NCBI RefSeq assembly: GCF_030811455.1
Contig: NZ_JAUSQU010000001.1
Coordinates: 4,650,001-4,714,000, forward strand
Direction: 5' to 3'
Source: Streptosporangium lutulentum
GTDB taxonomy: Bacteria; Actinomycetota; Actinomycetes; Streptosporangiales; Streptosporangiaceae
Length of the DNA stretch: 64,000 nucleotides
Both the position numbers and the translations under genes were made by a program. Shown here in pieces: positions 17,804-26,277 of this stretch. The notes under the pieces are model-generated. The model had not been told where the DNA came from and searched no databases. It saw only the letters and a program-made list of their open reading frames with translations. How positions within the stretch are numbered: the first letter of the stretch is position 1; each line of letters opens with the position of its first letter.

Positions 17804-17865
17804 GCAAAGATTCTTGCATTTAATGTGCCATCACCCTATGCTCCACCTGACGCAAGAAAACTTGC
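17804..17865. promoter_or_regulatory. divergent control region with two TetR operator-like palindromes
   Basis: GCAAAGATTCTTGC (17804-17817, near-perfect) and GCAAGAAAACTTGC (17852-17865, perfect GCAAG-N4-CTTGC) share half-sites. For the rightward hydrolase gene, TTGCAT (17814-17819) and TATGCT (17837-17842) form a -35/-10 pair with an ideal 17-bp spacer. Site 1 overlaps the -35 and abuts the TetR start; site 2 lies just after the expected transcription start. This layout predicts repression of both genes. Confidence 0.75.
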
Positions 17866-17879
17866 ATTAAGGGGAGAGT

Positions 17880-18905
17880 ATGCATCCGCTGGTCTTCGAG
17901 AAGGACGCCGTCTTCTGGTACGAGACGCTGCGCTCGTTCGGCCACATCGCCTACGGAGGCGCGGACTTCGGGGAGGTGGTGACGACCGCGCGACGCATCA
18001 CCGAGGGTGATTACGACAGCTGGCACGACGAGTGGCGGGCCACCGCCGACAGGGTCGCCGCCCAGGCGGAACGCAGCCTGGCGGCGGGTCACGAGGTCAG
18101 CGCCCGGGACGGATTCCTGCGGGCGTCCACCTACTACCGTTCGGCCGGGTTCTTCCTGCACGGCGACCCGTCCGACCCGCGCGTCGACAGCGCCTACCTG
18201 CGCGGGGTGGAGTGCTTTCGCGCGGCGGCCGAGCTGTTGGAGATCACGGTGGAGCCGGTGTCGATCCCCTACGAGCACACCACCCTCCCCGGCTACCTCT
18301 ACAGCGCGGGCGACGGCCGGACCCCCGGTCCCACGGTCGTGATGCACAACGGCTTCGACGGCAGCGCCGAGGAGATGCACTTCGTCGGCGCGGCGGCGCT
18401 GGTCGAGCGGGGATATCACGTCCTGACCTTCGACGGCCCCGGGCAGCCAGGGCCGATGCACCGCGAGGGACTGGTGTTCCGGCCGGACTGGGAGAACGTG
18501 GTCGGCCCGGTGCTCGACCACCTCCTCACGCTCCCCCAGGTCGATCCGGAGCGCGTCGCGCTGCTGGGCAACAGCATGGGAGGCCTGCTGGCGCCGCGCG
18601 CGGCGGCGTTCGACCCCCGGATCAAGGCGCTCGTCTCCCTCGACGGCGTCTACGACATGGGCATGACCGTCACCGGCGGCTTCGGCGGTGACCGCGACCG
18701 GGCGGGTGCCGTGCTGCGGGCCGAGGGGGACTTCGCCTTCCAGGGCCAGCCGGAGGCTCTGTACGAGCACCTCACCTGCCCGAAGACCTTCCTGGAGTTC
18801 ACCGACGAGGAGGGAGCCGGCGCCCACTGCCAGGCGGGCGCCCAGCGGCTGGCGATGACCCGCGTCGGCGACTGGCTGGACGAGACCTTCGGGAGCGCCC
18901 GATGA
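17880..18905 (+). CDS. alpha/beta hydrolase (prolyl oligopeptidase-like), internally shortened
   Basis: A 341-aa cytoplasmic hydrolase related to 2,6-dihydroxypseudooxynicotine hydrolase-type proteins. It has the oxyanion segment VVMHNGFDGSAEEMHF, the nucleophile elbow GNSMGG near residue 234, AEGDF in the acid-residue region and EEGAGAHCQAGA containing the catalytic His. From memory, relatives are about 400 aa; here VYDMGMTV runs almost straight into GAVLRAEGDFAFQGQPEA, so some 60 residues of the cap region appear to be missing in frame. GGGGAGAG precedes ATG 17880. It starts an operon controlled by the divergent TetR protein. Confidence 0.85.
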   Translation: MHPLVFEKDAVFWYETLRSFGHIAYGGADFGEVVTTARRITEGDYDSWHDEWRATADRVAAQAERSLAAGHEVSARDGFLRASTYYRSAGFFLHGDPSDPRVDSAYLRGVECFRAAAELLEITVEPVSIPYEHTTLPGYLYSAGDGRTPGPTVVMHNGFDGSAEEMHFVGAAALVERGYHVLTFDGPGQPGPMHREGLVFRPDWENVVGPVLDHLLTLPQVDPERVALLGNSMGGLLAPRAAAFDPRIKALVSLDGVYDMGMTVTGGFGGDRDRAGAVLRAEGDFAFQGQPEALYEHLTCPKTFLEFTDEEGAGAHCQAGAQRLAMTRVGDWLDETFGSAR

Positions 18906-19633
18906 GCCGGCCCGTCAGGCAGGACCACCAGGAGAGCACAATGAACCAGCCCGGCACGCGAACCCCCCAGGAGAAGGAAATGAACCGGTCCGGCAGAAGC
19001 GGGATCATCTCGGTCGTGCTGTGGGACGTCGCACCGATGATCGTCGTGTACTACGGATGCCGCGCGCTGGGCGTGAGCGAGTACGTCTCCATGCTGACGG
19101 CGGCGAGCGCCGGGTTCCTGCGCGTGGCCTACGTCGCCCTCCGGCAGCGCCGCTTCGACGGCTTCGCCGCCTTCATGGGAACCCTCTTCGGCGTGGGACT
19201 CGTCCTGTCCCTCCTGGCCGGGGACGAGAGATTCCTGATGGCCGTCAAGTCCGTCACCACCTCGGTCGCCGGTCTGATCTTCCTGGGCACCTGCGTCGCC
19301 GGCCGTCCCGCCGCCTTCGCCGTGGCCAAGCTCTTCGGCGCCGAGAACGCGGACACCGTACGGCGCTGGGAGGCCCTGTACGCCGCGGAGCCCGCCTTCC
19401 GCCGCGTCTACCTGGTGATGACCGTGGTGTGGGGCGTCGTCCTCCTCGCCGAGTCGGCCGCCCGCATCCCGCTGATCTACCTGCTGCCGGCCGACGTCAT
19501 GGTCGGACTGTCATCGATCCTCCTGATAGGGACCATCGGGCTGCTCGCCCTGTGGAGCTCCTGGTACGGCAAGCGCGGCGAGCAGGCGGCGCAGCGCTTC
19601 CACTCCGGCCCGGAGGCGGTCGGCATTCCGTGA
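18902..19633 (+). CDS. VC0807-like integral membrane protein
   Basis: A protein of up to 243 aa with about six predicted helices, similar to the VC0807 family of small membrane proteins of unknown function. The first ATG overlaps the hydrolase stop (ATGA, 18902-18905). In-frame ATGs at 18941 (after GGAGAG) and 18980 (after AGGAGAAGG, the best ribosome site) are alternatives, and the sequence before the first helix is polar and poorly structured. It is co-transcribed with the hydrolase and probably under TetR control. A transport role is only a guess. Confidence 0.75.
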   Translation: MSRPVRQDHQESTMNQPGTRTPQEKEMNRSGRSGIISVVLWDVAPMIVVYYGCRALGVSEYVSMLTAASAGFLRVAYVALRQRRFDGFAAFMGTLFGVGLVLSLLAGDERFLMAVKSVTTSVAGLIFLGTCVAGRPAAFAVAKLFGAENADTVRRWEALYAAEPAFRRVYLVMTVVWGVVLLAESAARIPLIYLLPADVMVGLSSILLIGTIGLLALWSSWYGKRGEQAAQRFHSGPEAVGIP

Positions 19634-19639
19634 GCACGA

Positions 19640-19662
19640 CCCCGCGGACGTCCGCCGCGGGG
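19640..19662. terminator. hairpin between convergent genes
   Basis: CCCCGCGG (19640-19647) and CCGCGGGG (19655-19662) form a perfect stem with a 7-nt loop, between the VC0807-like gene and the convergent alcohol dehydrogenase gene. Confidence 0.55.
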
Positions 19663-19688
19663 CCGGGATCGAGCACGTCCTGACCTCG

Positions 19689-20858
19689 CTACGGGGTCAG
19701 GACGATCTTGTTGCACTCGTCCTGCTTGTTCTTGAACATCTCGTAGCCGCGCGGGGCGTCCTCCAGCCTCATGCGATGGCTGATGACGAAGCTGGGATCG
19801 ATGTCGCCGTTGCGGATCCGGCCCAGCAGGGGCTTCAGATACCGCTGCACGTGGCACTGGCCGCCCCTCAGTGTCAGTGACCGGTTCATCAGCGAGCCCA
19901 TCGGGAACTTGTCGAGCAGGCCGCCGTAGACGCCGATCACGGAGACGGTCCCGCCGTTGCGGCAGGCCATGATCGCCTCGCGCAGGGCGTGCGGCCGCTC
20001 GGTCTCCATCCGGGTCGCCTGCTTGACCCGGTCGTAGGCGTGCACGGGGCCGGTGGGGTGGTGGGCCTCCATGCCCACCGCGTCGATGCACCCGTCCGGG
20101 CCGCGGCCCGCGGTGAGGTCCCGCAGCGCGTCGAGGACGTCGACCTCCTCGTAGTTGAGCGTCCGCGCGCCCGCCCGTTCGGCTCTCTTCAGCCGGTACG
20201 GAAAACGGTCGATGGCGATGACCTGCTCGGCCCCCATCAGGAACGCGCTGGCGACCGCGAACTGACCGACGGGTCCCGCTCCCCACACCGCGATGACGTC
20301 ACCGGGCTTGATGTCGCACATCTCCGCGCCCATCCAGCCGGTGGGCAGGATGTCGGACAGGAACAGCACCTGCTCGTCCGGCAGGTCGCCCTCGATCTTG
20401 ATCGGTCCCACGTCGGCGAACGGCACGCGCGCGTACTCCGCCTGGCCCCCCGGGTAGCCGCCGAGCATGTGGGAGTAACCGAAGATGCCCGCGGGGGCGT
20501 GGCCCATGAACTTCTCCGCCAGGCCCGCGTTGGGATTGGAGTTCTCGCACACCGAGAACATCTCGTGCCGGCAGGCGACGCAGTTGCCGCAGGCGATCGG
20601 AAAGGGGACGACCACCCGGTCGCCGACCCGCAGGGTCGACACCCTCGGGCCCACCTCCACCACCTCGCCCATGAACTCGTGGCCGAGGATGTCGCCCTTC
20701 TTCATGGTCGGGACGTAGCCGTCGTACAGGTGCAGGTCGGAGCCGCAGATCGCGGTCGAGGTGATGCGGACGATAGCGTCGTGGCCGTTCAGGATCCCGG
20801 GGTCGGGAACCTCCTGGACCTCGACGGTGTTCCGGCCCATCCAGCAGTTGGCCTTCAT
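19689..20858 (-). CDS. zinc-dependent alcohol dehydrogenase (glutathione-independent formaldehyde dehydrogenase-like)
   Basis: A 389-aa medium-chain dehydrogenase. The catalytic zinc site is [11 protein letters not shown] with [12 protein letters not shown]; the structural zinc cysteines lie in [18 protein letters not shown]; the NAD-binding motif is [10 protein letters not shown] near residue 190. The long [13 protein letters not shown] insertion matches glutathione-independent formaldehyde dehydrogenases. It starts 11 nt after an SRPBCC gene and is probably the second gene of that operon. Formaldehyde or another small alcohol or aldehyde is the likely substrate. Confidence 0.92.
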   Translation of the reverse strand: MKANCWMGRNTVEVQEVPDPGILNGHDAIVRITSTAICGSDLHLYDGYVPTMKKGDILGHEFMGEVVEVGPRVSTLRVGDRVVVPFPIACGNCVACRHEMFSVCENSNPNAGLAEKFMGHAPAGIFGYSHMLGGYPGGQAEYARVPFADVGPIKIEGDLPDEQVLFLSDILPTGWMGAEMCDIKPGDVIAVWGAGPVGQFAVASAFLMGAEQVIAIDRFPYRLKRAERAGARTLNYEEVDVLDALRDLTAGRGPDGCIDAVGMEAHHPTGPVHAYDRVKQATRMETERPHALREAIMACRNGGTVSVIGVYGGLLDKFPMGSLMNRSLTLRGGQCHVQRYLKPLLGRIRNGDIDPSFVISHRMRLEDAPRGYEMFKNKQDECNKIVLTP

Positions 20859-20868
20859 GGAATTCTCC

Positions 20869-21525
20869 TTACCTCACGGGCTGGGCGGGACGCTGCCTGA
20901 CCTGGCGCGACGCACGGGTGCCCTCGGGGCTGCCCTCGGAACGGACCACCTCGCCGGTCTCCATGACCTGCTTGAACCGGCGCAGGTCGTCTCGCACCTG
21001 CTGCTCGGGGTGCTCGCCCAGCAGCCTGGCGAGGGCGAGGCCGGCCCTGCCGCCCGGCGGGTCGTAGATGAGGCGCACCCGCACCTCCGTACCGCGCCCG
21101 CCGGGAGCGTCGGAGAAACTCACGAAACCGCGGTTACCGGCGAGGACGCCCTTCGTGGAACGCCAGGAGATCAGCTCGCCGGAGCAGTCTTCGACGATCT
21201 CCGCCTCCCACTCGACGGTCCTCTTCAGCGGTGCTCTCGCCTTCCAGCGCGAGTGCCCGTCGCCGATCGTCTCCACCGACTCCAGGTGCGTCATGAAGCG
21301 GGGAAGTTTCTCGAAGTCGCGCCAGTACAGGTACACCTCCTCGCGAGGGCGGTTGATCGTGATGGCCGCGTGAAGATTCATCCTGCGCTCCCTCATTCCG
21401 TGCTCACGGCTCCGGTTCGCGCGTAGCGCGGTGTACAGGTCGACGGCGGCGATGCCGGCGACCGCCATCGCGACGGCGGCGACAGGCGATGTCCCACCGA
21501 TTTCATAACCACACAAAGTACTCAA
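20869..21525 (-). CDS. SRPBCC family protein with N-terminal hydrophobic segment
   Basis: Up to 218 aa. Residues 15-35 are hydrophobic and could anchor the protein; the rest is a START-like fold ([24 protein letters not shown] through the usual W-K-A-R segment). Such domains bind lipids or polyketide-like molecules. The TTG start at 21525 is uncertain; ATG 21468 is in frame. It leads a two-gene unit with the alcohol dehydrogenase, a pairing that I recall from other actinomycetes and proteobacteria. Upstream, GTACTT occurs twice 21 bp apart in an AT-rich region. Confidence 0.8.
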   Translation of the reverse strand: MSTLCGYEIGGTSPVAAVAMAVAGIAAVDLYTALRANRSREHGMRERRMNLHAAITINRPREEVYLYWRDFEKLPRFMTHLESVETIGDGHSRWKARAPLKRTVEWEAEIVEDCSGELISWRSTKGVLAGNRGFVSFSDAPGGRGTEVRVRLIYDPPGGRAGLALARLLGEHPEQQVRDDLRRFKQVMETGEVVRSEGSPEGTRASRQVRQRPAQPVR

Positions 21526-21616
21526 ACAATCACATTAAGTACCCAATGCGCCCAGAACAACACCGACTATCCGAATTCTTTGGATACTCCACACCCGTCT
21601 CCCATTGGGCGACGGG

Positions 21617-22882
21617 TCATCGGCGGCTCAGCAGTCGCCGGGTCCCGTACAGGATCGCGCCGGCCGCGAGAACGGCGCCGCCGGAGAGCACCGCGTCCGG
21701 CGGGAGGCTGAACGCCAGCGCCACGCAGCCGGCGAGGCCCAGGACGGGAACGGCCCGGGGCGGGCGGCCTTCGCCGGGAGGCAGGGTCCAGGCGGAGGCG
21801 TTGGCGATGGCGTAGTACACCAGCACGCCGACGGAGGAGAATCCGATGGCACCACGCAGGTCACCGGCCAGCACGAGCACGGCGACGACGGCGCCGACGG
21901 CGAGCTCGGCCCGGTGCGGCACCTTGAAACGCGGATGCACGGCGGCCAGGACGGGCGGCAGGTAGCGGTCCCTGGCCATGGCCAGGGTGGTGCGGGAGAC
22001 GCCGAGGATCAGCGCCAGCAACGACCCGAGGGCGGCGATCGCGGCGCCGGCCTGGACCACCGGGACCAGAGCCGGCACACCCGCGACACCGACCGCCTCG
22101 GCCAGCGGGGCGGTCGTCTCGCCCAGCCTCCGGGGGCCCAGGACCGCCAGGACGCTGACGGCCACGGCCGCGTAGACGACCAGGGTGATGCCGAGGGCGA
22201 CGGGGATCGCGCGCGGGATCGTCCGGACCGGGTCGCGCACCTCCTCACCCAGGGTGGCGATGCGGGCGTAGCCGGCGAAGGCGAAGAACAACAGGCCCGC
22301 GGCCTGCAGCACCCCGCGCACGCCCGTGTCGAGGGAGATGTCCAGTCCCGCCGCCCGGGCCTGCCCGCCGGCCACGCTCGCCACCACCACGGCGGCCAGA
22401 ACCAGGAGCACCACCGCGACGATCGTGCGGGTCAGCCACGCGGCCTTCCGCACCCCGGTGTAGTTCAGCGCGGTCAGGGCCACCACCGTGGCCGCGGCCA
22501 CCTCCCGCTGGTGCCCCGGCCACACGTAGGCGCCCACGGTCAAGGCCATCGCCGCGCAGGAAGCGAGCTTGCCGACCACAAAACTCCAGCCGGCCAGGTA
22601 GCCCCAGAAGGGGCCCAGGCGCATCCGGCCGTAGACGTAGGTGCCGCCGGAGTCGGGATAGCGCGCCGCCAGCCGGGCGGAGGAGGTGGCGTTGCAGTAG
22701 GCCACCACCGCCGCGAGGCCCAGTCCCGGCAGCAGTCCCGATCCGGCCGCCGCCGCGGCCGGGGCGAGCGCGGAGAAGACCCCGGCGCCGATCATCGACC
22801 CCAGGCCGATCACCACCGCGTCCGCCAGGCCCAGCCGGCGCTCCAGCCTCGGCAGCCCGGGATCGGCAGATGTCCCCGCCAC
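21617..22882 (-). CDS. APC superfamily amino-acid permease
   Basis: A transporter of about 421 aa with 11-12 helices. The first helix has the motif GLGSMIGAGVFSALAP, which forms the substrate site in APC transporters, and FAFAGYARIATLGEEV near the middle is typical of cationic or neutral amino-acid permeases. I chose GTG 22882 (MAGTSADPG) because the ORF upstream to 22999 is low-complexity and runs through a hairpin. Substrate is unknown. It is divergent from the SDR gene with structured sequence between them. Confidence 0.88.
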   Translation of the reverse strand: MAGTSADPGLPRLERRLGLADAVVIGLGSMIGAGVFSALAPAAAAAGSGLLPGLGLAAVVAYCNATSSARLAARYPDSGGTYVYGRMRLGPFWGYLAGWSFVVGKLASCAAMALTVGAYVWPGHQREVAAATVVALTALNYTGVRKAAWLTRTIVAVVLLVLAAVVVASVAGGQARAAGLDISLDTGVRGVLQAAGLLFFAFAGYARIATLGEEVRDPVRTIPRAIPVALGITLVVYAAVAVSVLAVLGPRRLGETTAPLAEAVGVAGVPALVPVVQAGAAIAALGSLLALILGVSRTTLAMARDRYLPPVLAAVHPRFKVPHRAELAVGAVVAVLVLAGDLRGAIGFSSVGVLVYYAIANASAWTLPPGEGRPPRAVPVLGLAGCVALAFSLPPDAVLSGGAVLAAGAILYGTRRLLSRR

Positions 22883-22970
22883 GGCGCCCCCCGCACTTCC
22901 AGACAGACCGGAACTCGATACCGGGCCACGATAACGGGCCGCGACGCGCGGACATCGTCCGGGACCGGCC

Positions 22971-22999
22971 GTGCGGGCCCCGCTCAGCGGAGCCCGCAC
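22971..22999. repeat. 29-nt hairpin between APC permease and SDR genes
   Basis: GTGCGGG (22971-22977) pairs with CCCGCAC (22993-22999), and an inner CCGC/GCGG extends the stem. It is on the 5' side of the permease and not at a gene end, so it may be an operator or part of the permease leader. Confidence 0.4.
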
Positions 23000-23005
23000 C
23001 TATCC

Positions 23006-23020
23006 ATAACCACCGGTTAT
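23006..23020. promoter_or_regulatory. putative operator palindrome upstream of the SDR gene
   Basis: ATAACCACCGGTTAT is a perfect 6-3-6 inverted repeat, 80 bp before the SDR start and 124 bp before the permease start. It looks like a dimeric regulator site. No regulator gene is adjacent. Confidence 0.5.
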
Positions 23021-23099
23021 GACCTCAGGTCTTGGACAGGCCGTCGACGCCTCCGGCAGGGTTGATCGAGCACCGAGACCGCACAACGAGGGAGAACCG

Positions 23100-23927
23100 A
23101 TGAACAAGGTCTGGCTGATCACTGGAGCCGGCAGCGGCTTCGGCCAGGCGATCACTCAGGCGGCGGTCGCCGCCGGCGACGTCGTCATCGCGACCGCCCG
23201 CCGCGTCGCGACATTGAACGACCTGGTCACGGCGCACCCGGGCCAGGTCGAGGCGCTGCCGCTCGACGTCACCGACACCGCCGCCATCGAGGCCACGGTG
23301 CGGGACGTCGTCGACCGCCACGGACGGATCGACGTACTGGTCAACAACGCCGGCCGCAGCCACGTCGGCGCGGCCGAGGAGACCACCGACGCCGAGCTGC
23401 GCTCGCTGTTCGAGGTCCACGTCTTCGGGCCCGCCTCGCTGATCCGCGCGGTGCTGCCGCACATGCGCGACCGCCGGTCCGGGGCGATCGTGCAGTTGAG
23501 CAGCATGGGCGGCCAGATGTCCTTCGCCGGGTTCTCCGCCTACAGCGCCACCAAGTTCGCGCTTGAGGGGATGTCCGAGGCGCTGGCGGAGGAGGTTCGC
23601 CCGCTCGGCGTCAAGGTGCTGGTCGTGGAGCCGGGCGCCTTCCGCACCGCCCTGTTCGGCAACATCAGCGCCAGTGCGCAGATCTCCGACTACGCGGACA
23701 CCGTCGGCCCGACCAGGCGGATGGTCGAGACCGGGCACGGCACGCAGCCCGGCGACCCGGCCAAGGCGGCGGCCGCCATCCTCACCGCGCTGGAGACCGA
23801 CGAGACCCCACTGCGCCTGCCCCTGGGAGACGACGCCGTCGACGCCATCCTCGGCCACCACGACACCGTCCGCGCGGAGATCTCCGCCTGGGAGAAGGTC
23901 GCCCGCGACACCCGCCACGCGGACTGA
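23100..23927 (+). CDS. SDR family oxidoreductase
   Basis: A 275-aa classical short-chain dehydrogenase. The cofactor motif is TGAGSGFG at residues 8-15, followed by DVTD, NNAG, the catalytic Ser in QLSSMGG and YSATK (Tyr and Lys). The Arg pair after TARR favours NADP. ATG 23100 follows GAGGGAGA. It is alone, preceded by an operator-like palindrome and followed by the repeat region before hisF. Substrate is unknown. Confidence 0.92.
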   Translation: MNKVWLITGAGSGFGQAITQAAVAAGDVVIATARRVATLNDLVTAHPGQVEALPLDVTDTAAIEATVRDVVDRHGRIDVLVNNAGRSHVGAAEETTDAELRSLFEVHVFGPASLIRAVLPHMRDRRSGAIVQLSSMGGQMSFAGFSAYSATKFALEGMSEALAEEVRPLGVKVLVVEPGAFRTALFGNISASAQISDYADTVGPTRRMVETGHGTQPGDPAKAAAAILTALETDETPLRLPLGDDAVDAILGHHDTVRAEISAWEKVARDTRHAD

Positions 23928-23952
23928 AACCCTCCCTGCCCTGAACTCCTTT

Positions 23953-24017
23953 CCGCAGGGCCGCTTCAGCGACGGCGACCAACCCTCAGCCGGACCGCAC
24001 GGAGGCTTCAGCGTCGG
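23953..24017. repeat. imperfect 23-bp direct repeat
   Basis: 23953-23975 and 23995-24017 match at 19 of 23 positions and share the core GCTTCAGCG. The period is 42 bp. Confidence 0.5.
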
Positions 24018-24089
24018 GACGCGTTCTGAGCGGCCCGAAACGGAGCGGCTACGGCTCGCACGCCGTACGGCGGGGCAGAGGGGCGCGGA

Positions 24090-24204
24090 GGCGGGCCGGT
24101 GTTCCGGGCGGCGTATGAAAAAGCGCAACCGCCACGCCCGCGCAGGCCGGAGGCCTGAATCACAGGACAGCAACCGAGACGGCCGCCCGGAACACCGGCC
24201 CGCC
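24090..24204. repeat. 115-bp element bounded by a perfect 23-bp inverted repeat
   Basis: Bases 24090-24112 are the exact reverse complement of 24182-24204. The 69-nt interior has a second perfect hairpin, CAGGCC-GGA-GGCCTG (24143-24157). The arms are far too long for an ordinary terminator. There is no ORF or transposase inside. It could be a miniature inverted-repeat element, a large bidirectional terminator or a structured RNA. Confidence 0.7.
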
Positions 24205-24298
24205 GCAGCGCAAACCACGCCCAACCACCCCCGAATCACCCGGCCGCACCCAAAACGCACCTGACCGTACTCGGCCGCGTCTCCGTACGGCGGCGAAA

Positions 24299-25069
24299 TC
24301 AGCGGACGGGGTGGCCCGCCTGGCGGAGGGTCTCCTTGACCTCGCCGATCTTGAGCTGGCCGAAGTGGAACACCGACGCCGCCAGGACCGCGTCGGCCCC
24401 CGCCTCGACGGCCGGGGGGAAGTGCTCCAGCGAGCCCGCGCCGCCGCTGGCGATCACGGGGACCGACACGGCCCGCCGTACGGCGCGGATCATCTCCAGG
24501 TCGTAGCCGTCGCGGGTGCCGTCGCCGTCCATGGAGTTGAGCAGGATCTCCCCCGCGCCGAGCTCCTCGCCCCTGCGGGCCCACTCGACCGCGTCGATGC
24601 CGGTGCCCCGGCGACCGCCGTGGGTGGTCACCTCGAACCCGGACGGGGTCGGCGGGCCGTCCACGACCCGGCGGGCGTCCACCGACAGCACGATGCACTG
24701 CGCGCCGTACCGCTGCGACGCCTCGGTCAGCAGCTCGGGCCGGGCGATCGCCGCGGTGTTCAGGCCCACCTTGTCCGCACCCGCGCGCAGCAGCCTGTCG
24801 ACGTCCTCGACCGAGCGCACGCCCCCGCCCACGGTCAGCGGGATGAACACCTGCTCGGCCGTCCGGCTGACCACGTCGTACATCGTGGACCGGTCGGAGC
24901 TGGAGGCCGTGATGTCGAGGAACGTCAGCTCGTCGGCCCCCTCGGCGTCGTAGCGGCGGGCCAGCTCCACCGGGTCTCCGGCGTCACGGAGGTTCTCGAA
25001 GTTGACGCCCTTGACCACCCGCCCGGCGTCCACGTCCAGGCAGGGAATCACTCGTACCGCGACACTCAT
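24299..25069 (-). CDS. hisF: imidazole glycerol phosphate synthase cyclase subunit
   Basis: HisF joins ammonia from HisH to PRFAR, giving imidazole glycerol phosphate and AICAR. The 256-aa TIM barrel has the catalytic Asp in [12 protein letters not shown] near residue 12 and the second in LSVDAR near 131, plus GGGVRS and ASGGAGS phosphate-binding loops. ATG 25069 follows GAGGAGC. It is the last gene of the main his operon; the gap of 84 nt from priA shows only a possible 22-codon ORF. Confidence 0.97.
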   Translation of the reverse strand: MSVAVRVIPCLDVDAGRVVKGVNFENLRDAGDPVELARRYDAEGADELTFLDITASSSDRSTMYDVVSRTAEQVFIPLTVGGGVRSVEDVDRLLRAGADKVGLNTAAIARPELLTEASQRYGAQCIVLSVDARRVVDGPPTPSGFEVTTHGGRRGTGIDAVEWARRGEELGAGEILLNSMDGDGTRDGYDLEMIRAVRRAVSVPVIASGGAGSLEHFPPAVEAGADAVLAASVFHFGQLKIGEVKETLRQAGHPVR

Positions 25070-25153
25070 CTACAGCTCCTCAACCACGGCAGGCCTCCGC
25101 CTCCGCCTCGACCGGCAGCGGCGGGTCACCGCGACGTCCCCTCATCACGCAAC

Positions 25154-25876
25154 CTACGACCTCACCGCGGCGAGAGCCTCCTCAAGGGTGAACTCCTGCG
25201 CGTAGAGAGCCTTCCCCACGATCGCCCCCTCGACGCCGATCGGGACCAGCCCGGCCAGGGCACGCAGGTCGTCCAGGGAGGAGACGCCCCCGCTGGCGAC
25301 CACCGGCTTGTCGGTACGGGAGCAGAACTCGCGGAGCAGCTCCAGGTTGGGGCCGAGCAGCGTGCCGTCCTTGGTGACGTCGGTGACGACGTAGCGGGGG
25401 CAGCCGTCGGCCTCAAGACGTTCGAGGACCTCCCACAGGTCGCCGCCCTCCTGGGTCCAGCCGCGGGCGGCGAGGGTGGTGCCGCGCACGTCGAGGCCGA
25501 TCGCGATGCTGTCGCCGTACTCAGCGATGATCTTGGAGCACCAGGCCGGGTTCTCCAGGGCCGCGGTGCCGATGTTCACCCGGCGGCAGCCGGTGGCCAG
25601 CGCGGCCTCCAGGGAGGCGTCGTCGCGGATCCCGCCGGACATCTCCACCTTGACGTCGAGCGCGTCCACGACGGTGGCGAGCAGGTCCCGGTTCGTACCG
25701 CGGCCGAAGGCGGCGTCGAGGTCGACCAGGTGGATCCACTCGGCGCCGGCCTCCTGCCACATGAGCGCCGCGGAGAGGGGGTCGCCGTAGGAAGTCTCGG
25801 TGCCGGCCGCGCCCTGGACCAGGCGAACCGCCCGGCCGTCGGCGACGTCCACGGCGGGGAGCAGCTCTAGCGACAT
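25154..25876 (-). CDS. priA: phosphoribosyl isomerase A (bifunctional HisA/TrpF)
   Basis: PriA isomerises both ProFAR (His pathway) and PRA (Trp pathway) in actinobacteria that lack trpF. The 240-aa barrel begins [20 protein letters not shown], with the acid Asp in AVDV and the second in [15 protein letters not shown], as in PriA proteins. I chose ATG 25876 (MSLELLP), with GGAGG 11 nt upstream, over an ORF extension to 25924. It starts 4 nt after the stop of the small membrane protein upstream. No trpF was seen in the window, which fits a dual role. Confidence 0.95.
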   Translation of the reverse strand: MSLELLPAVDVADGRAVRLVQGAAGTETSYGDPLSAALMWQEAGAEWIHLVDLDAAFGRGTNRDLLATVVDALDVKVEMSGGIRDDASLEAALATGCRRVNIGTAALENPAWCSKIIAEYGDSIAIGLDVRGTTLAARGWTQEGGDLWEVLERLEADGCPRYVVTDVTKDGTLLGPNLELLREFCSRTDKPVVASGGVSSLDDLRALAGLVPIGVEGAIVGKALYAQEFTLEEALAAVRS

Positions 25877-25880
25877 CTGA

Positions 25881-26222
25881 TCAAGACCTCCGGTCGAAGA
25901 CAAGGGTGACGAGAAGCGGTACAAAAAGCAGCGACAGGACGAGGACTCCGAACCGCGCGCTCCACGAGGACCACAGCAGCCAGGCGATCACTTGGACGAT
26001 CATGAAAAGCACCGCCACGCCGCCGTTCTGCGCGCGGCGGCGGCGGGCGATGATGCCGCCCTGGGAGGCGATGCGAACGGGCCTGCCGGGCAGGAGGGCC
26101 GTGATCCTGCCGATCCGCCGGCGGCGCCGTGCCAGTTTGGCCTCGCGCTCGGCCTGCAGGACCGCCTGACGTGCCTGCTCGGCCTCGCGTTCGGCCCTGC
26201 GGCGGGCCCGTTCCTTGCTCAT
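25881..26222 (-). CDS. small membrane protein with Arg-rich coiled N-terminus (his operon)
   Basis: A 113-aa protein. The first 40 residues are a highly charged helix of Arg, Glu and Ala ([16 protein letters not shown]), probably a coiled coil, followed by an Arg cluster and two predicted helices ending [10 protein letters not shown]. It lies between hisH and priA in the operon with a 4-nt gap to priA. I do not recognise a named family, and no histidine role is known. Similar membrane ORFs at this spot recur in actinomycetes (recollection). Confidence 0.7.
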   Translation of the reverse strand: MSKERARRRAEREAEQARQAVLQAEREAKLARRRRRIGRITALLPGRPVRIASQGGIIARRRRAQNGGVAVLFMIVQVIAWLLWSSWSARFGVLVLSLLFVPLLVTLVFDRRS

Positions 26223-26277
26223 GGGGGATCCAATGGGGGGGTCGGTAAGGGAACCGCCGAAAGATCCGATCGAGGGC

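Larger units (their letters stand above)
23928..24298. other. 371-bp repeat-rich gap between SDR and hisF
   Basis: Two convergent genes end here and no coding region is supported. The left half has an imperfect 23-bp direct repeat, and the right half has a perfect 23-bp inverted repeat with a small hairpin in its loop. Both are given separately. Confidence 0.6.

Noticed and set aside
25070-25153. 22-codon ORF between priA and hisF
   Set aside because: It is composed of Arg/Glu/Ala-rich low complexity and has no ribosome site.
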